Shown in pieces: positions 27,018 through 35,761 of a stretch of 64,000 nt of DNA. The notes under the pieces are model-generated. The model made no database searches and was not told the DNA's origin. It saw only the letters and a program-made list of their open reading frames with translations. The position numbers and the translations under genes are program-made. Where the stretch lies: the NCBI GenBank assembly GCA_964619885.1, contig CAZUGA010000001.1, positions 62,001-126,000 on the forward strand, written 5' to 3'. This stretch comes from CAZUGA01 sp964619885 (GTDB lineage Bacteria > Pseudomonadota > Gammaproteobacteria > Methylococcales > UBA1147). Position 1 is the stretch's first letter. Every line of letters begins with the position of its first letter.

Positions 27018-27971
27018 ATGGAAGAAAATGAATCCGTCAATTTCAGCGTCCAAATCGTAGAGATTGACGAGACTAGTGCGATGCAACGTATCGATAATTT
27101 TTTGATTTGTCACCTCAAAGGCGTTCCAAAGAGCCGCATCTACCGTATGTTGCGCAAGGGTGAAGTTAGGGTCAACAAAGGCCGTACCAAGGCAAAATAT
27201 CGGCTGAATAACGGTGATATAGTTCGAATTCCGCCGGTCCATATGGTGGTGAACGAAAAACCATCAGTGTCGAATGGTTTGTTGCAGAAAAAATTGGGCG
27301 GACGGATATTGTACGAAGACGAACATTTGATTGTGTTTAACAAACCCTCGGGAACTGCGGTTCATGGAGGAAGTGGTCTTCAATTTGGTGTTATAGAGGG
27401 TTTACGCCAGATGAGACCCAATGATCGCTTTTTAGAGTTGGTGCATCGGTTGGATCGCGATACTTCAGGGTGTTTGCTGATCGCAAAAAAACGCAGTGCG
27501 TTGCGGCGATTGCACGAACTATTTCGAGATGATGAGGTGAGCAAACGTTATTCGGCTTTATTGTCTGGCCATATGCAGGCCGCAACGATCCATGTTGATA
27601 AACCATTGTTGAAAAACATTATGAAAGGTGGTGAGCGAATGGTCGCGGTCTCTCAAAATGGTAAACGCTCATCAACTTTCTTTTATGCCAAGCGTAAATT
27701 TTCCATGGCTACCTTGGTTGAAGTGAGACCCAAAACTGGGCGCACGCATCAAATTAGGGTTCATGCAGCGCATATTGGGTGCCCGATTGTCGGGGACGAT
27801 CGATATGGTAACGGTGATGTCAACCGCAAATTTAGCCAATATGGATTAAAAAGATTGTTCTTGCACGCATCCAGCCTTCGCTTTAAGCATCCTGCGACGG
27901 GTGATGATATGACGGCCCAGGCGCCGTTAGACAATCATCTGATCGAACTTTTAGATAAATTGGACGTGTGA
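27018..27971 (+). CDS. rluC: 23S rRNA pseudouridine synthase RluC
   Basis: A 317-residue RluA-family enzyme. An N-terminal S4 RNA-binding domain (about residues 22-75) precedes the catalytic domain with the motif HRLDRDTSG, catalytic D146. It also shows KPKTGRTHQIRVH and the VGDDRYG strand. RluC modifies U955, U2504 and U2580 of 23S rRNA in E. coli. Assignment to RluC rather than RluD rests on the divergent rne neighbour and the overall length. It overlaps the next gene by four bases. Confidence 0.93.
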   Translation: MEENESVNFSVQIVEIDETSAMQRIDNFLICHLKGVPKSRIYRMLRKGEVRVNKGRTKAKYRLNNGDIVRIPPVHMVVNEKPSVSNGLLQKKLGGRILYEDEHLIVFNKPSGTAVHGGSGLQFGVIEGLRQMRPNDRFLELVHRLDRDTSGCLLIAKKRSALRRLHELFRDDEVSKRYSALLSGHMQAATIHVDKPLLKNIMKGGERMVAVSQNGKRSSTFFYAKRKFSMATLVEVRPKTGRTHQIRVHAAHIGCPIVGDDRYGNGDVNRKFSQYGLKRLFLHASSLRFKHPATGDDMTAQAPLDNHLIELLDKLDV

Positions 27972-28663
27972 GTCAAATTTTCAAGTTGTTGGTTTTCGAT
28001 TGGGATGGAACGCTGATGGATTCGGTGCATCGCATTGTTGATTGTATCAAGCGATCTGCAGTGCATTGTAGATGTAGAGTGCCGTCCGACCGGGAATGCC
28101 GGAATATAATCGGTCTGGGATTGGATGAAGCGTTGGAGACATTGTTTCCAGGGTCATCTGCCAGTACGAAAAATGACCTGATAGAAAGTTACAGAACGTT
28201 GTTTTTGAATCAGACCATGGGGCCAGGGGATTTATTTGCAGGTGTTTCGGATTTGTTATCACGGCTTAAAGCCGAGGGGTATCTACTGGCAATTGCAACT
28301 GGAAAAGGTCGGTCGGGTCTGGGAATTGCAATGCAAAAGACCGGGATACAGGACATGTTTGACGCTTCCAGGTGTGCGGACGAAACCGCGTCAAAGCCAG
28401 CCCCAGCGATGTTGCTGGAACTTATGGATCAATGTGGTGTGACCAATGATCAGACCTTGATGATCGGTGATACTGTACACGATCTCAAAATGGCAAAAAA
28501 TGCTGGAGTCAACGCGGTGGCAGTGACTTGTGGGGCTGACGAAAAACGTACGCTAATGCAATTTGCCCCACTCGGTTGTTTGGCGCAAACCGCCGATCTG
28601 GCTAACTTTCTGTGTTGTCATACGGTAAGTGAAGCATTCAGCAATGGCAAGCGGACATTTTAA
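27968..28663 (+). CDS. HAD-superfamily phosphatase, phosphoglycolate-phosphatase-like
   Basis: A 231-residue HAD hydrolase with nucleophile D11 and acid D13 in FDWDGTLMDS, the motif II threonine in LAIATGKGR, the motif III lysine near SKPAPAM, and motif IV in MIGDTVHDL. It resembles Gph/YrfG-type phosphatases. The GTG start overlaps the rluC stop (GTGA), so translation is coupled. The substrate is unknown; phosphoglycolate is possible, but the rluC context is conserved in organisms with other metabolisms. Confidence 0.82.
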   Translation: MSQIFKLLVFDWDGTLMDSVHRIVDCIKRSAVHCRCRVPSDRECRNIIGLGLDEALETLFPGSSASTKNDLIESYRTLFLNQTMGPGDLFAGVSDLLSRLKAEGYLLAIATGKGRSGLGIAMQKTGIQDMFDASRCADETASKPAPAMLLELMDQCGVTNDQTLMIGDTVHDLKMAKNAGVNAVAVTCGADEKRTLMQFAPLGCLAQTADLANFLCCHTVSEAFSNGKRTF

Positions 28664-28795
28664 GCGCCCATCTAGATAAACGAAGCGGAACAGCAGTGAT
28701 CGGGAATGCAAGCTATGCTTGGTCAAAAAAACGATAAAATGCCAAATGTCTCAACTTAAGCAGAGGCCCTGTGGATTAAATAGATCAGAGGAATA

Positions 28796-29779
28796 ATGAT
28801 GACAGATGAAAAAGACCAAAGCGTATCGAATGAGCTACCGACCGGTAAAAACGCGCATTGGGAGCGAAGCGTAATCGAAAAACTTGCGTTTGCTGCTGTT
28901 ACCGAACAACGAAGAGCTCGTCGCTGGGGTATCTTCTTCAAATCCTTGCTTTTTGTGTATCTGCTGGCGGTATTAGGGGTGGCGATGAATCCATTCGGCA
29001 AATCGTCTCTTAAAACTGGAACGATGCACACCGCGGTTGTTGATGTGAGAGGCGTAATTTCAGAAACAACCGCGACTAGCGCTAGTATGATTATCGAAGG
29101 TTTAAAATCCGCGTTTGATGATGAAAATACCAAAGGAATTATTCTACGGATGAATACTCCGGGCGGAAGCCCGGTTCAGTCCGATTACGTTTATCACGAG
29201 ATCCGGCGCATGAAAAAGGAGCGTCCAGATCTGCCAATATATGCCGTTGTCTCCGATGTGTGTGCGTCCGGTGGTTACTATATTGCGTCGGCAGCAGACA
29301 AGATATTTGTCAATGAATCCAGTCTTATAGGTTCCATAGGCGTGATAATGAATGGATTTGGTTTTGTTAATGCGATGGAGAAATTAGGTGTGGAGCGGCG
29401 ATTGCTGATTGCCGGGGATCATAAGGCTTTGCTTGATCCATTTTCAGCCGTGAGCAGTGAAGAAAAAACCCACGTTCAGGGTTTGTTAACGCGCGTGCAT
29501 GAACAATTCATCAATGCGGTTCGTGCTGGGCGCGGCGATCGTTTGAAAAATGACCCTGAAATTTTTAGTGGTTTGATATGGACAGGTGCCGATAGCATTG
29601 AATTGGGTTTGGCTGACAGTGTTGGGAATACCCGATCCGTGGCTAAAGATATTATCGGGGCGGAAGAGTTGGTAAATTTTACACCACGGGAAAAGTTAAT
29701 CGATCGTCTGGCTGGCCAGGTTGGAGTGATGATGGGGCGAATGTTTAGTGAGGTGACTGCGGTGAAAATGCAGTTTTGA
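28796..29779 (+). CDS. Signal peptide peptidase SppA-like S49 serine protease
   Basis: A 327-residue short-form SppA with one N-terminal membrane segment at about residues 46-64. The catalytic serine is S158 in CASGGYY and the lysine is K210 in AGDHKALLDP. It degrades cleaved signal peptides in the membrane. The length is about half that of the E. coli 67K form, as in many bacteria. An AGAGG ribosome site precedes two successive ATG codons (28796 and 28799), so either could be used. It follows the HAD gene by 132 bp. Confidence 0.88.
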   Translation: MMTDEKDQSVSNELPTGKNAHWERSVIEKLAFAAVTEQRRARRWGIFFKSLLFVYLLAVLGVAMNPFGKSSLKTGTMHTAVVDVRGVISETTATSASMIIEGLKSAFDDENTKGIILRMNTPGGSPVQSDYVYHEIRRMKKERPDLPIYAVVSDVCASGGYYIASAADKIFVNESSLIGSIGVIMNGFGFVNAMEKLGVERRLLIAGDHKALLDPFSAVSSEEKTHVQGLLTRVHEQFINAVRAGRGDRLKNDPEIFSGLIWTGADSIELGLADSVGNTRSVAKDIIGAEELVNFTPREKLIDRLAGQVGVMMGRMFSEVTAVKMQF

Positions 29780-29975
29780 TGGTGCAAATTCAAATTTAGT
29801 TTTACCGGGTTAATGAATCGCGAAATAGAATTTAGGAATATTTGGACAAAGCTTGTGCCATGCGTCTGAAGTATTTATTTTCTAAAAGATATGAATGCAG
29901 ATATCCGAATACCTTGATGTTGCGTATGGGAGCTGGCGTTCAATTGGAAACACTTACGCAATTATTAGGTGTGTT

Positions 29976-30269
29976 ATGAAAATAAAACGCATCGCCGTAT
30001 TATTTTGGCTGGCGGTATTGTGCAATAACGCTGCTATCTATGCAGCGGGCTTCATTCCAGCATCTTTTTTGGTCGCTGGGTTGAGTCTGGAACAAGCTGT
30101 CAGTAAGGTACAAGACTTGGAGGGTGGGCGAGTGTTGGGTGCTCGGACCGAGATAGTGGGTGATAAGAAAATTCATACTATCAAAATATTGTCACCCGAT
30201 GGTAGTCGCGTGCGCCAAATTAGAGTGGATTCAAAGTCTGGAGAGATTGACTCAACCGGTGAACAATAA
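29976..30269 (+). CDS. Exported PepSY-domain protein
   Basis: A small protein of about 97 residues with a Sec signal peptide (KRIAVLFWLAVLCNNAAIYA) and one PepSY-like domain (LSLEQAVSKVQDLEGGRVL, then a VDSKSGEI end). The ATG at 29976 is chosen because the signal peptide begins there; the frame opens at 29895. It lies 74 bp before a response regulator and histidine kinase. PepSY proteins are often paired with PhoPQ-like systems, where they may inhibit or tune the sensor in the periplasm. Confidence 0.75.
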   Translation: MKIKRIAVLFWLAVLCNNAAIYAAGFIPASFLVAGLSLEQAVSKVQDLEGGRVLGARTEIVGDKKIHTIKILSPDGSRVRQIRVDSKSGEIDSTGEQ

Positions 30270-30343
30270 GAGAAGATTCAATCTGGTTGGGTTTGTCGGT
30301 GTAGATTGTTTGATTCTTCGGGGAATGCGTTTAGGACAGGCTT

Positions 30344-31012
30344 ATGCGGGTATTGGTGGTTGAAGACGAGCTCATTTTGAGCGAGCAACTGAAGCTGTAT
30401 TTGGTCAATAATGGCTTCGTTGTTGATCGGGCTAGTACTGGCGAAGAAGGCTACTATCTTGGTTGCGAATATCCGATGGATGTGGCGATTATAGATTTGG
30501 GATTGCCGGATTTTTCCGGAATTGAACTTATCGGACGATTGAGGAAATCCGGTCAGGCCTATCCGATTCTGATCTTAACCGCGCGAACACGTTGGCAAGA
30601 AAAGGTTGAAGGATTAGAAGCCGGCGCTGACGATTACATGATTAAACCGTTTCATTATGAGGAATTACTCGCTCGATTAAACGCGTTGATCCGCCGAGCG
30701 GCGGGAAAATCGCATCCGGTCATTCAAGCTGGTGCTATCGAACTAGATACAGCGTCCCAGTTAGTGCGGGTAAATGGCGATGAGCTGGATTTGACTGCGT
30801 ATGAATACAAGGTACTGGAGTATTTGATGTTGCATCAAGGTGACGTGATTTCCAAGACTGTATTGACCGAACACATCTATGAACAAGATTTTGATCGGGA
30901 TAGCAACGTGATCGAGGTATTTATCGGACGGTTGCGAAAAAAACTTGATCCCGGTGGTAATCTACAGCCGATTGAAACTTTAAGGGGCAGGGGATACCGG
31001 TTTTCCGTGTGA
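30344..31012 (+). CDS. OmpR/PhoP-family response regulator
   Basis: A 222-residue two-domain regulator: receiver (about residues 1-115) with phosphoacceptor D51 in IIDLGLP and the conserved lysine in MIKPFHYEE, then a winged-helix DNA-binding domain ending RGRGYRFSV. It resembles PhoP/QseB. The last four bases overlap the histidine kinase start, so the two are coupled. The target genes are unknown; the xoxJ-xoxF genes lie just beyond the kinase on the opposite strand. Confidence 0.92.
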   Translation: MRVLVVEDELILSEQLKLYLVNNGFVVDRASTGEEGYYLGCEYPMDVAIIDLGLPDFSGIELIGRLRKSGQAYPILILTARTRWQEKVEGLEAGADDYMIKPFHYEELLARLNALIRRAAGKSHPVIQAGAIELDTASQLVRVNGDELDLTAYEYKVLEYLMLHQGDVISKTVLTEHIYEQDFDRDSNVIEVFIGRLRKKLDPGGNLQPIETLRGRGYRFSV

Positions 31013-32364
31013 AGGGATCCCTGAGCCTGCGGTTGTTATTTTCAGCCAGTTTTATATTGATTGCTTTTTTTGGGGCTGCTGGAATAGCATTGGAAAACGC
31101 GTTCAAAAAGGGCGCCGAACAAGGTATGAGAGAACGATTGCAGGTCCATATTTATGCGTTACTATCAGCCGCGAACCTAGATTCTTCAGCCCATCTTAAT
31201 TTGCCGTCATCATTGCCCGAGGCACGATTTTCTCACCCCGGTTCCGGGTTGTACGCGGCTGTATTTAATGCGAATGGTGTAACGATCTGGCAGTCTAAAT
31301 CAGCAATAGGGGTCAATATAAAGCCGATGTTTGGGTTACAGGCCGGTCAAGTTAAATATTTGAATATAAATCAAGAACAGGCAACTTTATATTATCCTGT
31401 TGTATGGGAGAACGATCGAGGTACGGATAATAAATATTTATTCGCCGTTGCTGAAGATACCGAGGTTGTAATTAGACAGGTGACAGGATTTCGTTCAACG
31501 CTGTGGTGGTGGTTGGGTGGAATCGGCTGTCTGTTGTTATTTGTTCAGGTCGGGGTGCAGTACTGGGGTTTGTTGCCGCTACGTTCTATCGCAAAAGAAT
31601 TGGAAGCTATTGAGAACGGTGAAAAACGTAGACTCAGTGAGCAGTATCCCCGAGAGTTGCAGGGTGTTGCGGTCAATATGAATACGCTCTTAGAAAGTGA
31701 GCGGGCTCATTTAGAGCGATATCGCAATAGCTTGTCGAATTTGGCTCATAGTCTGAAGACCCCATTGGCTATTTTACGGGGCTGCTGTACTACCGATTCG
31801 TCTTCTCCCGAGATTCATTCGACAATGAACGATCAAGTGCAGCGAATGGATAAATTGGTTGAATATCAGTTACAACGGGCTGCTGCGAGAGGCCAACAGA
31901 ACCTGTCGGGTTCGATCTCTATCATTCCGGTCATCGAAAAGATCGTAGCAGCCCTGGACAAGGTATACGCAGATAAAAGCGTGGTCAGCACGGTTCGAGC
32001 GGAAGGAAACGACCAATTTTATTGTGATGAGGGTGATTTTTTCGAAATTGCCGGCAATTTGATTGATAATGCTTATAAATGGTGCAATAGACAAGTCTAT
32101 ATTACGCTCCAAATCGAAGCCGCCGCCAGCCGCAGAAACACATCATTAAACCTGGTTATTGAGGATGATGGTCCTGGGATTCCGGAAGCAAAGATCGCTC
32201 AGGTTCTTAAGCGCGGTATTCGTGCCGATCAACGGATCGAAGGTCATGGAATAGGTTTATCCGTAGTTCATGAACTCGTTCAACTTTCCGGGGGGCGGTT
32301 GGACGCGAGCCATAGTCCATATGGTGGTATGCGGTGGGAGGTTAGCTTGCCTAGCATGGTTTGA
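31009..32364 (+). CDS. Membrane sensor histidine kinase, PhoQ-like
   Basis: A 451-residue kinase with a GTG start overlapping the regulator stop. It has a membrane segment at about residues 8-28, a periplasmic sensor of about 130 residues, a second membrane segment at about 165-187, a HAMP-like linker, the HisKA histidine H247 in NLAHSLKTP, and a complete ATPase domain (GNLIDNAYKW, EDDGPGIP, GHGIGLS). The membrane layout and sequence are PhoQ-like. The signal is unknown, but the exported PepSY protein encoded upstream is a natural periplasmic partner. Confidence 0.9.
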   Translation: MKGSLSLRLLFSASFILIAFFGAAGIALENAFKKGAEQGMRERLQVHIYALLSAANLDSSAHLNLPSSLPEARFSHPGSGLYAAVFNANGVTIWQSKSAIGVNIKPMFGLQAGQVKYLNINQEQATLYYPVVWENDRGTDNKYLFAVAEDTEVVIRQVTGFRSTLWWWLGGIGCLLLFVQVGVQYWGLLPLRSIAKELEAIENGEKRRLSEQYPRELQGVAVNMNTLLESERAHLERYRNSLSNLAHSLKTPLAILRGCCTTDSSSPEIHSTMNDQVQRMDKLVEYQLQRAAARGQQNLSGSISIIPVIEKIVAALDKVYADKSVVSTVRAEGNDQFYCDEGDFFEIAGNLIDNAYKWCNRQVYITLQIEAAASRRNTSLNLVIEDDGPGIPEAKIAQVLKRGIRADQRIEGHGIGLSVVHELVQLSGGRLDASHSPYGGMRWEVSLPSMV

Positions 32365-32419
32365 ATAATTAACCAAGGCATTCTTTAATAGAACTGAAAC
32401 TGAAATAAAAGAATTTCTG

Positions 32420-32437
32420 TATCCGCGCGAGCGGATA
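32420..32437 (-). terminator. Hairpin between convergent histidine kinase and xoxJ genes
   Basis: TATCCGC pairs perfectly with GCGGATA over a GCGA loop. Read on the minus strand it lies directly after the xoxJ stop and is followed by a T-rich stretch, so it may end the xox transcript. It could also serve the opposite transcript. Confidence 0.5.
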
Positions 32438-32438
32438 A

Positions 32439-33299
32439 TCAGGGTGTAAATATCAAATTTCCCGAAGCGTCGATCAGAGGTACGTTATGCGATTTTAGGA
32501 TAGCGGTAATCTCCTCTGCATTGTCGTCTATTAACTGGTTGAGTTGTTCTTTGCGCTCTTTATCGCCGAATCGGACCCCCATTGACATTGGGAAATCGAA
32601 TTTCATACCTGGGATTGTTTGCATCGGCAAGAATCTATAGGTTCCAGGTGGGCTGTTTGAGATCAAATGACCCGCCGTAGGTCCCCACAGGACCGCCATA
32701 TCGATCTTGCCGTTGTTCAAATCTTTTTCCATGGTCAACGCAGTATTGGTTTCGGGATCACCCGTCATTGTTTGATAGGGTACGCCTTGTTCAACCAAAC
32801 CATTCTTCACGATCCAGGCTGTTCCGGGTCCGCGGTCAAACATCGCAATTTTGAGCGCCTCTTTACGGTCGGCAGGCATCATTATCAAATCGACGGGGTT
32901 GTTGATGTCGTCCCATCCTTGTCCAGTTCGAAAAATCATGCCATATACCGATCGATAGTAACTTTTACTGGTTATCGTAAGTTCATAGCCCGTTGGGACG
33001 CCCATTACAACGTCGCATTTGTATTCGTCCTTGTTTGGCAATTTTGCTTTTAACGTGTTGCGGATGAATCCTATCCGTTGAGGAAACCACGTATATTCAA
33101 CTTCTTGATCAAGCTTATCCGCCAATAACGCCGCGATTTTATTTTCGTAGCCATTGAGCGAGCGTGTTGAGAATGGGGGATTCATTGGATCGGCGCAGAC
33201 ACGAAATTGATCTTCGGCCTGAACAGTGGATATAGCGACCAACCAAAAGCAATAGGTAAACCCAATTTGTTTTACCGTTTTTATAGCGTGATTTCGCAT
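32439..33299 (-). CDS. xoxJ: Quinoprotein dehydrogenase-associated periplasmic binding protein (XoxJ/MxaJ)
   Basis: A 286-residue exported protein of the solute-binding (SBP_bac_3) fold, with a signal peptide ending near STVQA. It begins FRVCADPMNPPFS and later has a VDLIMMPADRKEAL stretch. Such proteins accompany methanol dehydrogenase genes and are thought to help load or activate the quinoprotein rather than import a solute. The ATG at 33299 has AGGA upstream; the frame opens at a TTG two codons earlier. It lies 140 bp after xoxF on the same strand. Confidence 0.88.
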   Translation of the reverse strand: MRNHAIKTVKQIGFTYCFWLVAISTVQAEDQFRVCADPMNPPFSTRSLNGYENKIAALLADKLDQEVEYTWFPQRIGFIRNTLKAKLPNKDEYKCDVVMGVPTGYELTITSKSYYRSVYGMIFRTGQGWDDINNPVDLIMMPADRKEALKIAMFDRGPGTAWIVKNGLVEQGVPYQTMTGDPETNTALTMEKDLNNGKIDMAVLWGPTAGHLISNSPPGTYRFLPMQTIPGMKFDFPMSMGVRFGDKERKEQLNQLIDDNAEEITAILKSHNVPLIDASGNLIFTP

Positions 33300-33389
33300 T
33301 TCCAATTTCCTAAAACTCTGGGATTTATGGGAAGGTTAGAATTAAAAAAGTCTTATATGTCATTTAAAATATTGTATCTCACACAATAA

Positions 33390-33417
33390 CGCCCCGACCG
33401 GAAAACCGGGCGGGGCG
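33390..33417 (-). terminator. Strong GC-rich stem-loop between xoxF and xoxJ
   Basis: CGCCCCGACCGG pairs with CCGGGCGGGGCG at 11 of 12 positions over an AAAA loop. It lies about 25 bp after the xoxF stop, inside the xoxF-xoxJ spacer. No strong T-run follows on the minus strand. It may therefore be a partial terminator or an mRNA-stabilising stem that sets a high xoxF to xoxJ ratio. Confidence 0.6.
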
Positions 33418-33442
33418 TCTTTACGTCGTGTATGTCTACTGA

Positions 33443-35269
33443 TTAATTCGGTAATGCGAATACAGAGAATACACCACCCAATTGAGTGTAGTTGCCTAGG
33501 CTCTTGTAAGCGCCGACCGCACCTAGTCCTTCAGTATCACCTTCAAGTCCCGCAGCCATGCCGATACCCGCCCAGCCACCAAGACCGGATAAAACGCCTA
33601 TGTACTGTTTTCCATCATATTCCCAGGTGTTTACGTTACCAATGATGCCAGATGGTGTTTTGAACTTATACAGCTCTTTTCCGGTTTTGGCATCTACTGC
33701 TTTCAAGTAACCTTCCAAAGTGCCGTATAACACGACATCACCCGCGGTTGCAAGCGCACCCGACCAAACCGAGAAAGGCTCGTTCTTAGACCATTTGATT
33801 TCGCCATTGGTCGCATCCCAAGCAGTGAATTGGCCCAAGTTGGTAGACTTGTTCTTCTCGCCGGTTAACACATCACGACCCGCCGGGAACATACTTAGGG
33901 TTGCGCCAACGTACGGTTGACCTGCGGTATATTCAACTTCAAACGGTTCGTAGTCCATGCATACATGGTTGCCCGGGATGTAAAACAGTTTGGTTCTTGG
34001 AGAATAAGCAACAGGTTGTTGGTTTTTGCTTCCCAACGCTGCCGGGCAAATGTCTTCACTGTTTACATCTTCGCCATTCTGCTCAGTACTGTATTTGGCA
34101 ACAACCTGTGGTCGACCCGTCTTCATGTCAACGTGGGTTGCCCAGTTAACCGCTTTGTCAAATTTTTCAGCGACAAGCAATTCACCGGTTACGCGATCTA
34201 ATGTATATCCGAATCCATTACGGTCGAAGTGGACAATAGTTTTGCGGTTTTTGGCACCAATTTTCTGGTCGACAAGTACAACCTCGTTGATACCATCATA
34301 ATCCCATTCATCGTGAGGGGTCATTTGGTAAACCCATTTTACCGCGCCGGTGTCGACATTACGCGCCCAAAGGCTCATAGACCATTTATTATCGCCTGGC
34401 CGCTGTATTGGATTCCAGGTGGATGGGTTGCCAGAACCATAGTACATGAGGTTAAGTTTCGGATCGTAAGCATACCATCCCCAGGTTGTACCGCCGCCAA
34501 TTTTCCATTGATCACCTTTCCAGGTGCTGGTGCTGGAATCTTTGCCAACCGGTTTTAGCATTGATGTCGTTTTCTTAGGGTCGATCAACGTATCTTTGTC
34601 CGGCCCCATGCTGTAGCCTTTCCAAGCCAAGCTGCCGTCTTTCGCGTTGTAGGCAGCGATAAAGCCGCGTACACCAAACTCACCGCCGGAGATACCGACA
34701 AGAACTTTGTCTTTTACCGCGAAAGGTGCACTCGTATTGGTCATGCCCAATTTCGGGTCGCCGTTTTTTACACTCCAGATTTTTTTACCGTTTTTAGCGT
34801 TAAGCGCAACTAATGTGGTGTCTGACTGAAGTAAGAAGATTTTGCCGTCCGCATAAGCCAAGCCACGGTTTACCGTGTCACAGCACATAACAGGGATGGT
34901 TTCGTCCGCATTTTGTGTAGGCTCGTACTGCCAGATGATGCTTTGATCTTTTTGGTTCAGCGCAAAAACTTTGTTGGGAAAAGGAGTATGGATATAGATG
35001 GTGTCGTCAATGACCAGAGGCCCACCTTCGTGTCCACGCAAGACACCGGTAGAAAATGTCCAAGCGACCTGTAAGTCTTTGACGTTTTTGTTATTGATTT
35101 GTTTCAACTTGCTAAAACGGGTACCGGCATAGTTGCCGCCCCAGATAGGCCAGTTTTTGGGATTTTCAGCCAGCTTTTCCACGCCTGAATTGGAAAAGGA
35201 GACCCCAGGTACGGCCAGCATTGATGCCACAGTTGACGCGATCAGCCAACTTTTCAAGGGCTTCTTCAT
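33443..35269 (-). CDS. xoxF: Lanthanide-dependent PQQ methanol dehydrogenase XoxF
   Basis: A 608-residue periplasmic quinoprotein with a signal peptide (about residues 1-26) and an eight-bladed propeller. The adjacent disulfide C129-C130 caps PQQ. The catalytic Asp is D323 in HDEWDYDG, and the residue two further on is D325. This second Asp, which is Ala in calcium-dependent MxaF, coordinates lanthanide in XoxF, so the enzyme should need a light rare-earth ion. It oxidises methanol to formaldehyde or formate and passes electrons to a cytochrome c. GGAGG precedes the ATG. No cytochrome xoxG gene is adjacent. Confidence 0.96.
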   Translation of the reverse strand: MKKPLKSWLIASTVASMLAVPGVSFSNSGVEKLAENPKNWPIWGGNYAGTRFSKLKQINNKNVKDLQVAWTFSTGVLRGHEGGPLVIDDTIYIHTPFPNKVFALNQKDQSIIWQYEPTQNADETIPVMCCDTVNRGLAYADGKIFLLQSDTTLVALNAKNGKKIWSVKNGDPKLGMTNTSAPFAVKDKVLVGISGGEFGVRGFIAAYNAKDGSLAWKGYSMGPDKDTLIDPKKTTSMLKPVGKDSSTSTWKGDQWKIGGGTTWGWYAYDPKLNLMYYGSGNPSTWNPIQRPGDNKWSMSLWARNVDTGAVKWVYQMTPHDEWDYDGINEVVLVDQKIGAKNRKTIVHFDRNGFGYTLDRVTGELLVAEKFDKAVNWATHVDMKTGRPQVVAKYSTEQNGEDVNSEDICPAALGSKNQQPVAYSPRTKLFYIPGNHVCMDYEPFEVEYTAGQPYVGATLSMFPAGRDVLTGEKNKSTNLGQFTAWDATNGEIKWSKNEPFSVWSGALATAGDVVLYGTLEGYLKAVDAKTGKELYKFKTPSGIIGNVNTWEYDGKQYIGVLSGLGGWAGIGMAAGLEGDTEGLGAVGAYKSLGNYTQLGGVFSVFALPN

Positions 35270-35761
35270 ATTTTTCCTCCTCGTATTCTGTTTGAAACAG
35301 AGTCCGGTATTGTTAACAATATTTCTAGTTGCTTGGAGTGTTCTTCCACAGAAAAACTTCCCAACAATTCAAGGAAGATTTTTCGTTAACCTTCCATATG
35401 TGTAAAGTGAAGGATTTCACCCTAAAAGTCAACCAGTACAAGGCTGTTTTAGTCTTAGAAATTAATGCAACCACTGAATTGATAGTAGTCTGCGGAATTT
35501 GCCCCCAATACGCGGTGAGATTTTATTGATATTGTGAAATTCACACGCGAACGCCTAACACATCGAGGTATTAAATAATATCGTTATTGGGCATTGTTTG
35601 AATTGCTGTCAGCTTCGAGTTCAATGCTCTGTGTATCATTAGAAATAACATGTCGGCGCCGGTGTGTGACGCGGCACCGACGTGTAAAGCTATGAATCGG
35701 TAATTATTTTGGTCATCGAGGAAGACTGATCAGAGTCGTAGGTAATAAGGTCGCTCGATTA
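35270..35761. promoter_or_regulatory. xoxF upstream region, 492 bp
   Basis: This gene-free region contains the xoxF promoter (minus strand) and the end of the formate dehydrogenase transcript. A 14-bp perfect palindrome, TATTGTTAACAATA, lies at 35308-35321, about 40 bp before the xoxF start codon, and could be an operator or leader hairpin. A shorter inverted repeat, GTGAA/TTCAC, is at 35407-35420. No clear -35/-10 pair was identified. Confidence 0.5.
35649..35684 (-). terminator. Probable terminator of the formate dehydrogenase operon
   Basis: An arm of 13 bases, CATGTCGGCGCCG, pairs with CGGCACCGACGTG at 11 positions over a 10-base loop. On the minus strand it lies about 80 bp after the fdhA stop and is followed by TTATTTCT. 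Confidence 0.5.

Noticed and set aside
33443..35269. Calcium-dependent MxaF methanol dehydrogenase
   Set aside because: The residue two after the catalytic Asp is Asp (D325), the XoxF signature; no mxaI or mxaG is adjacent.
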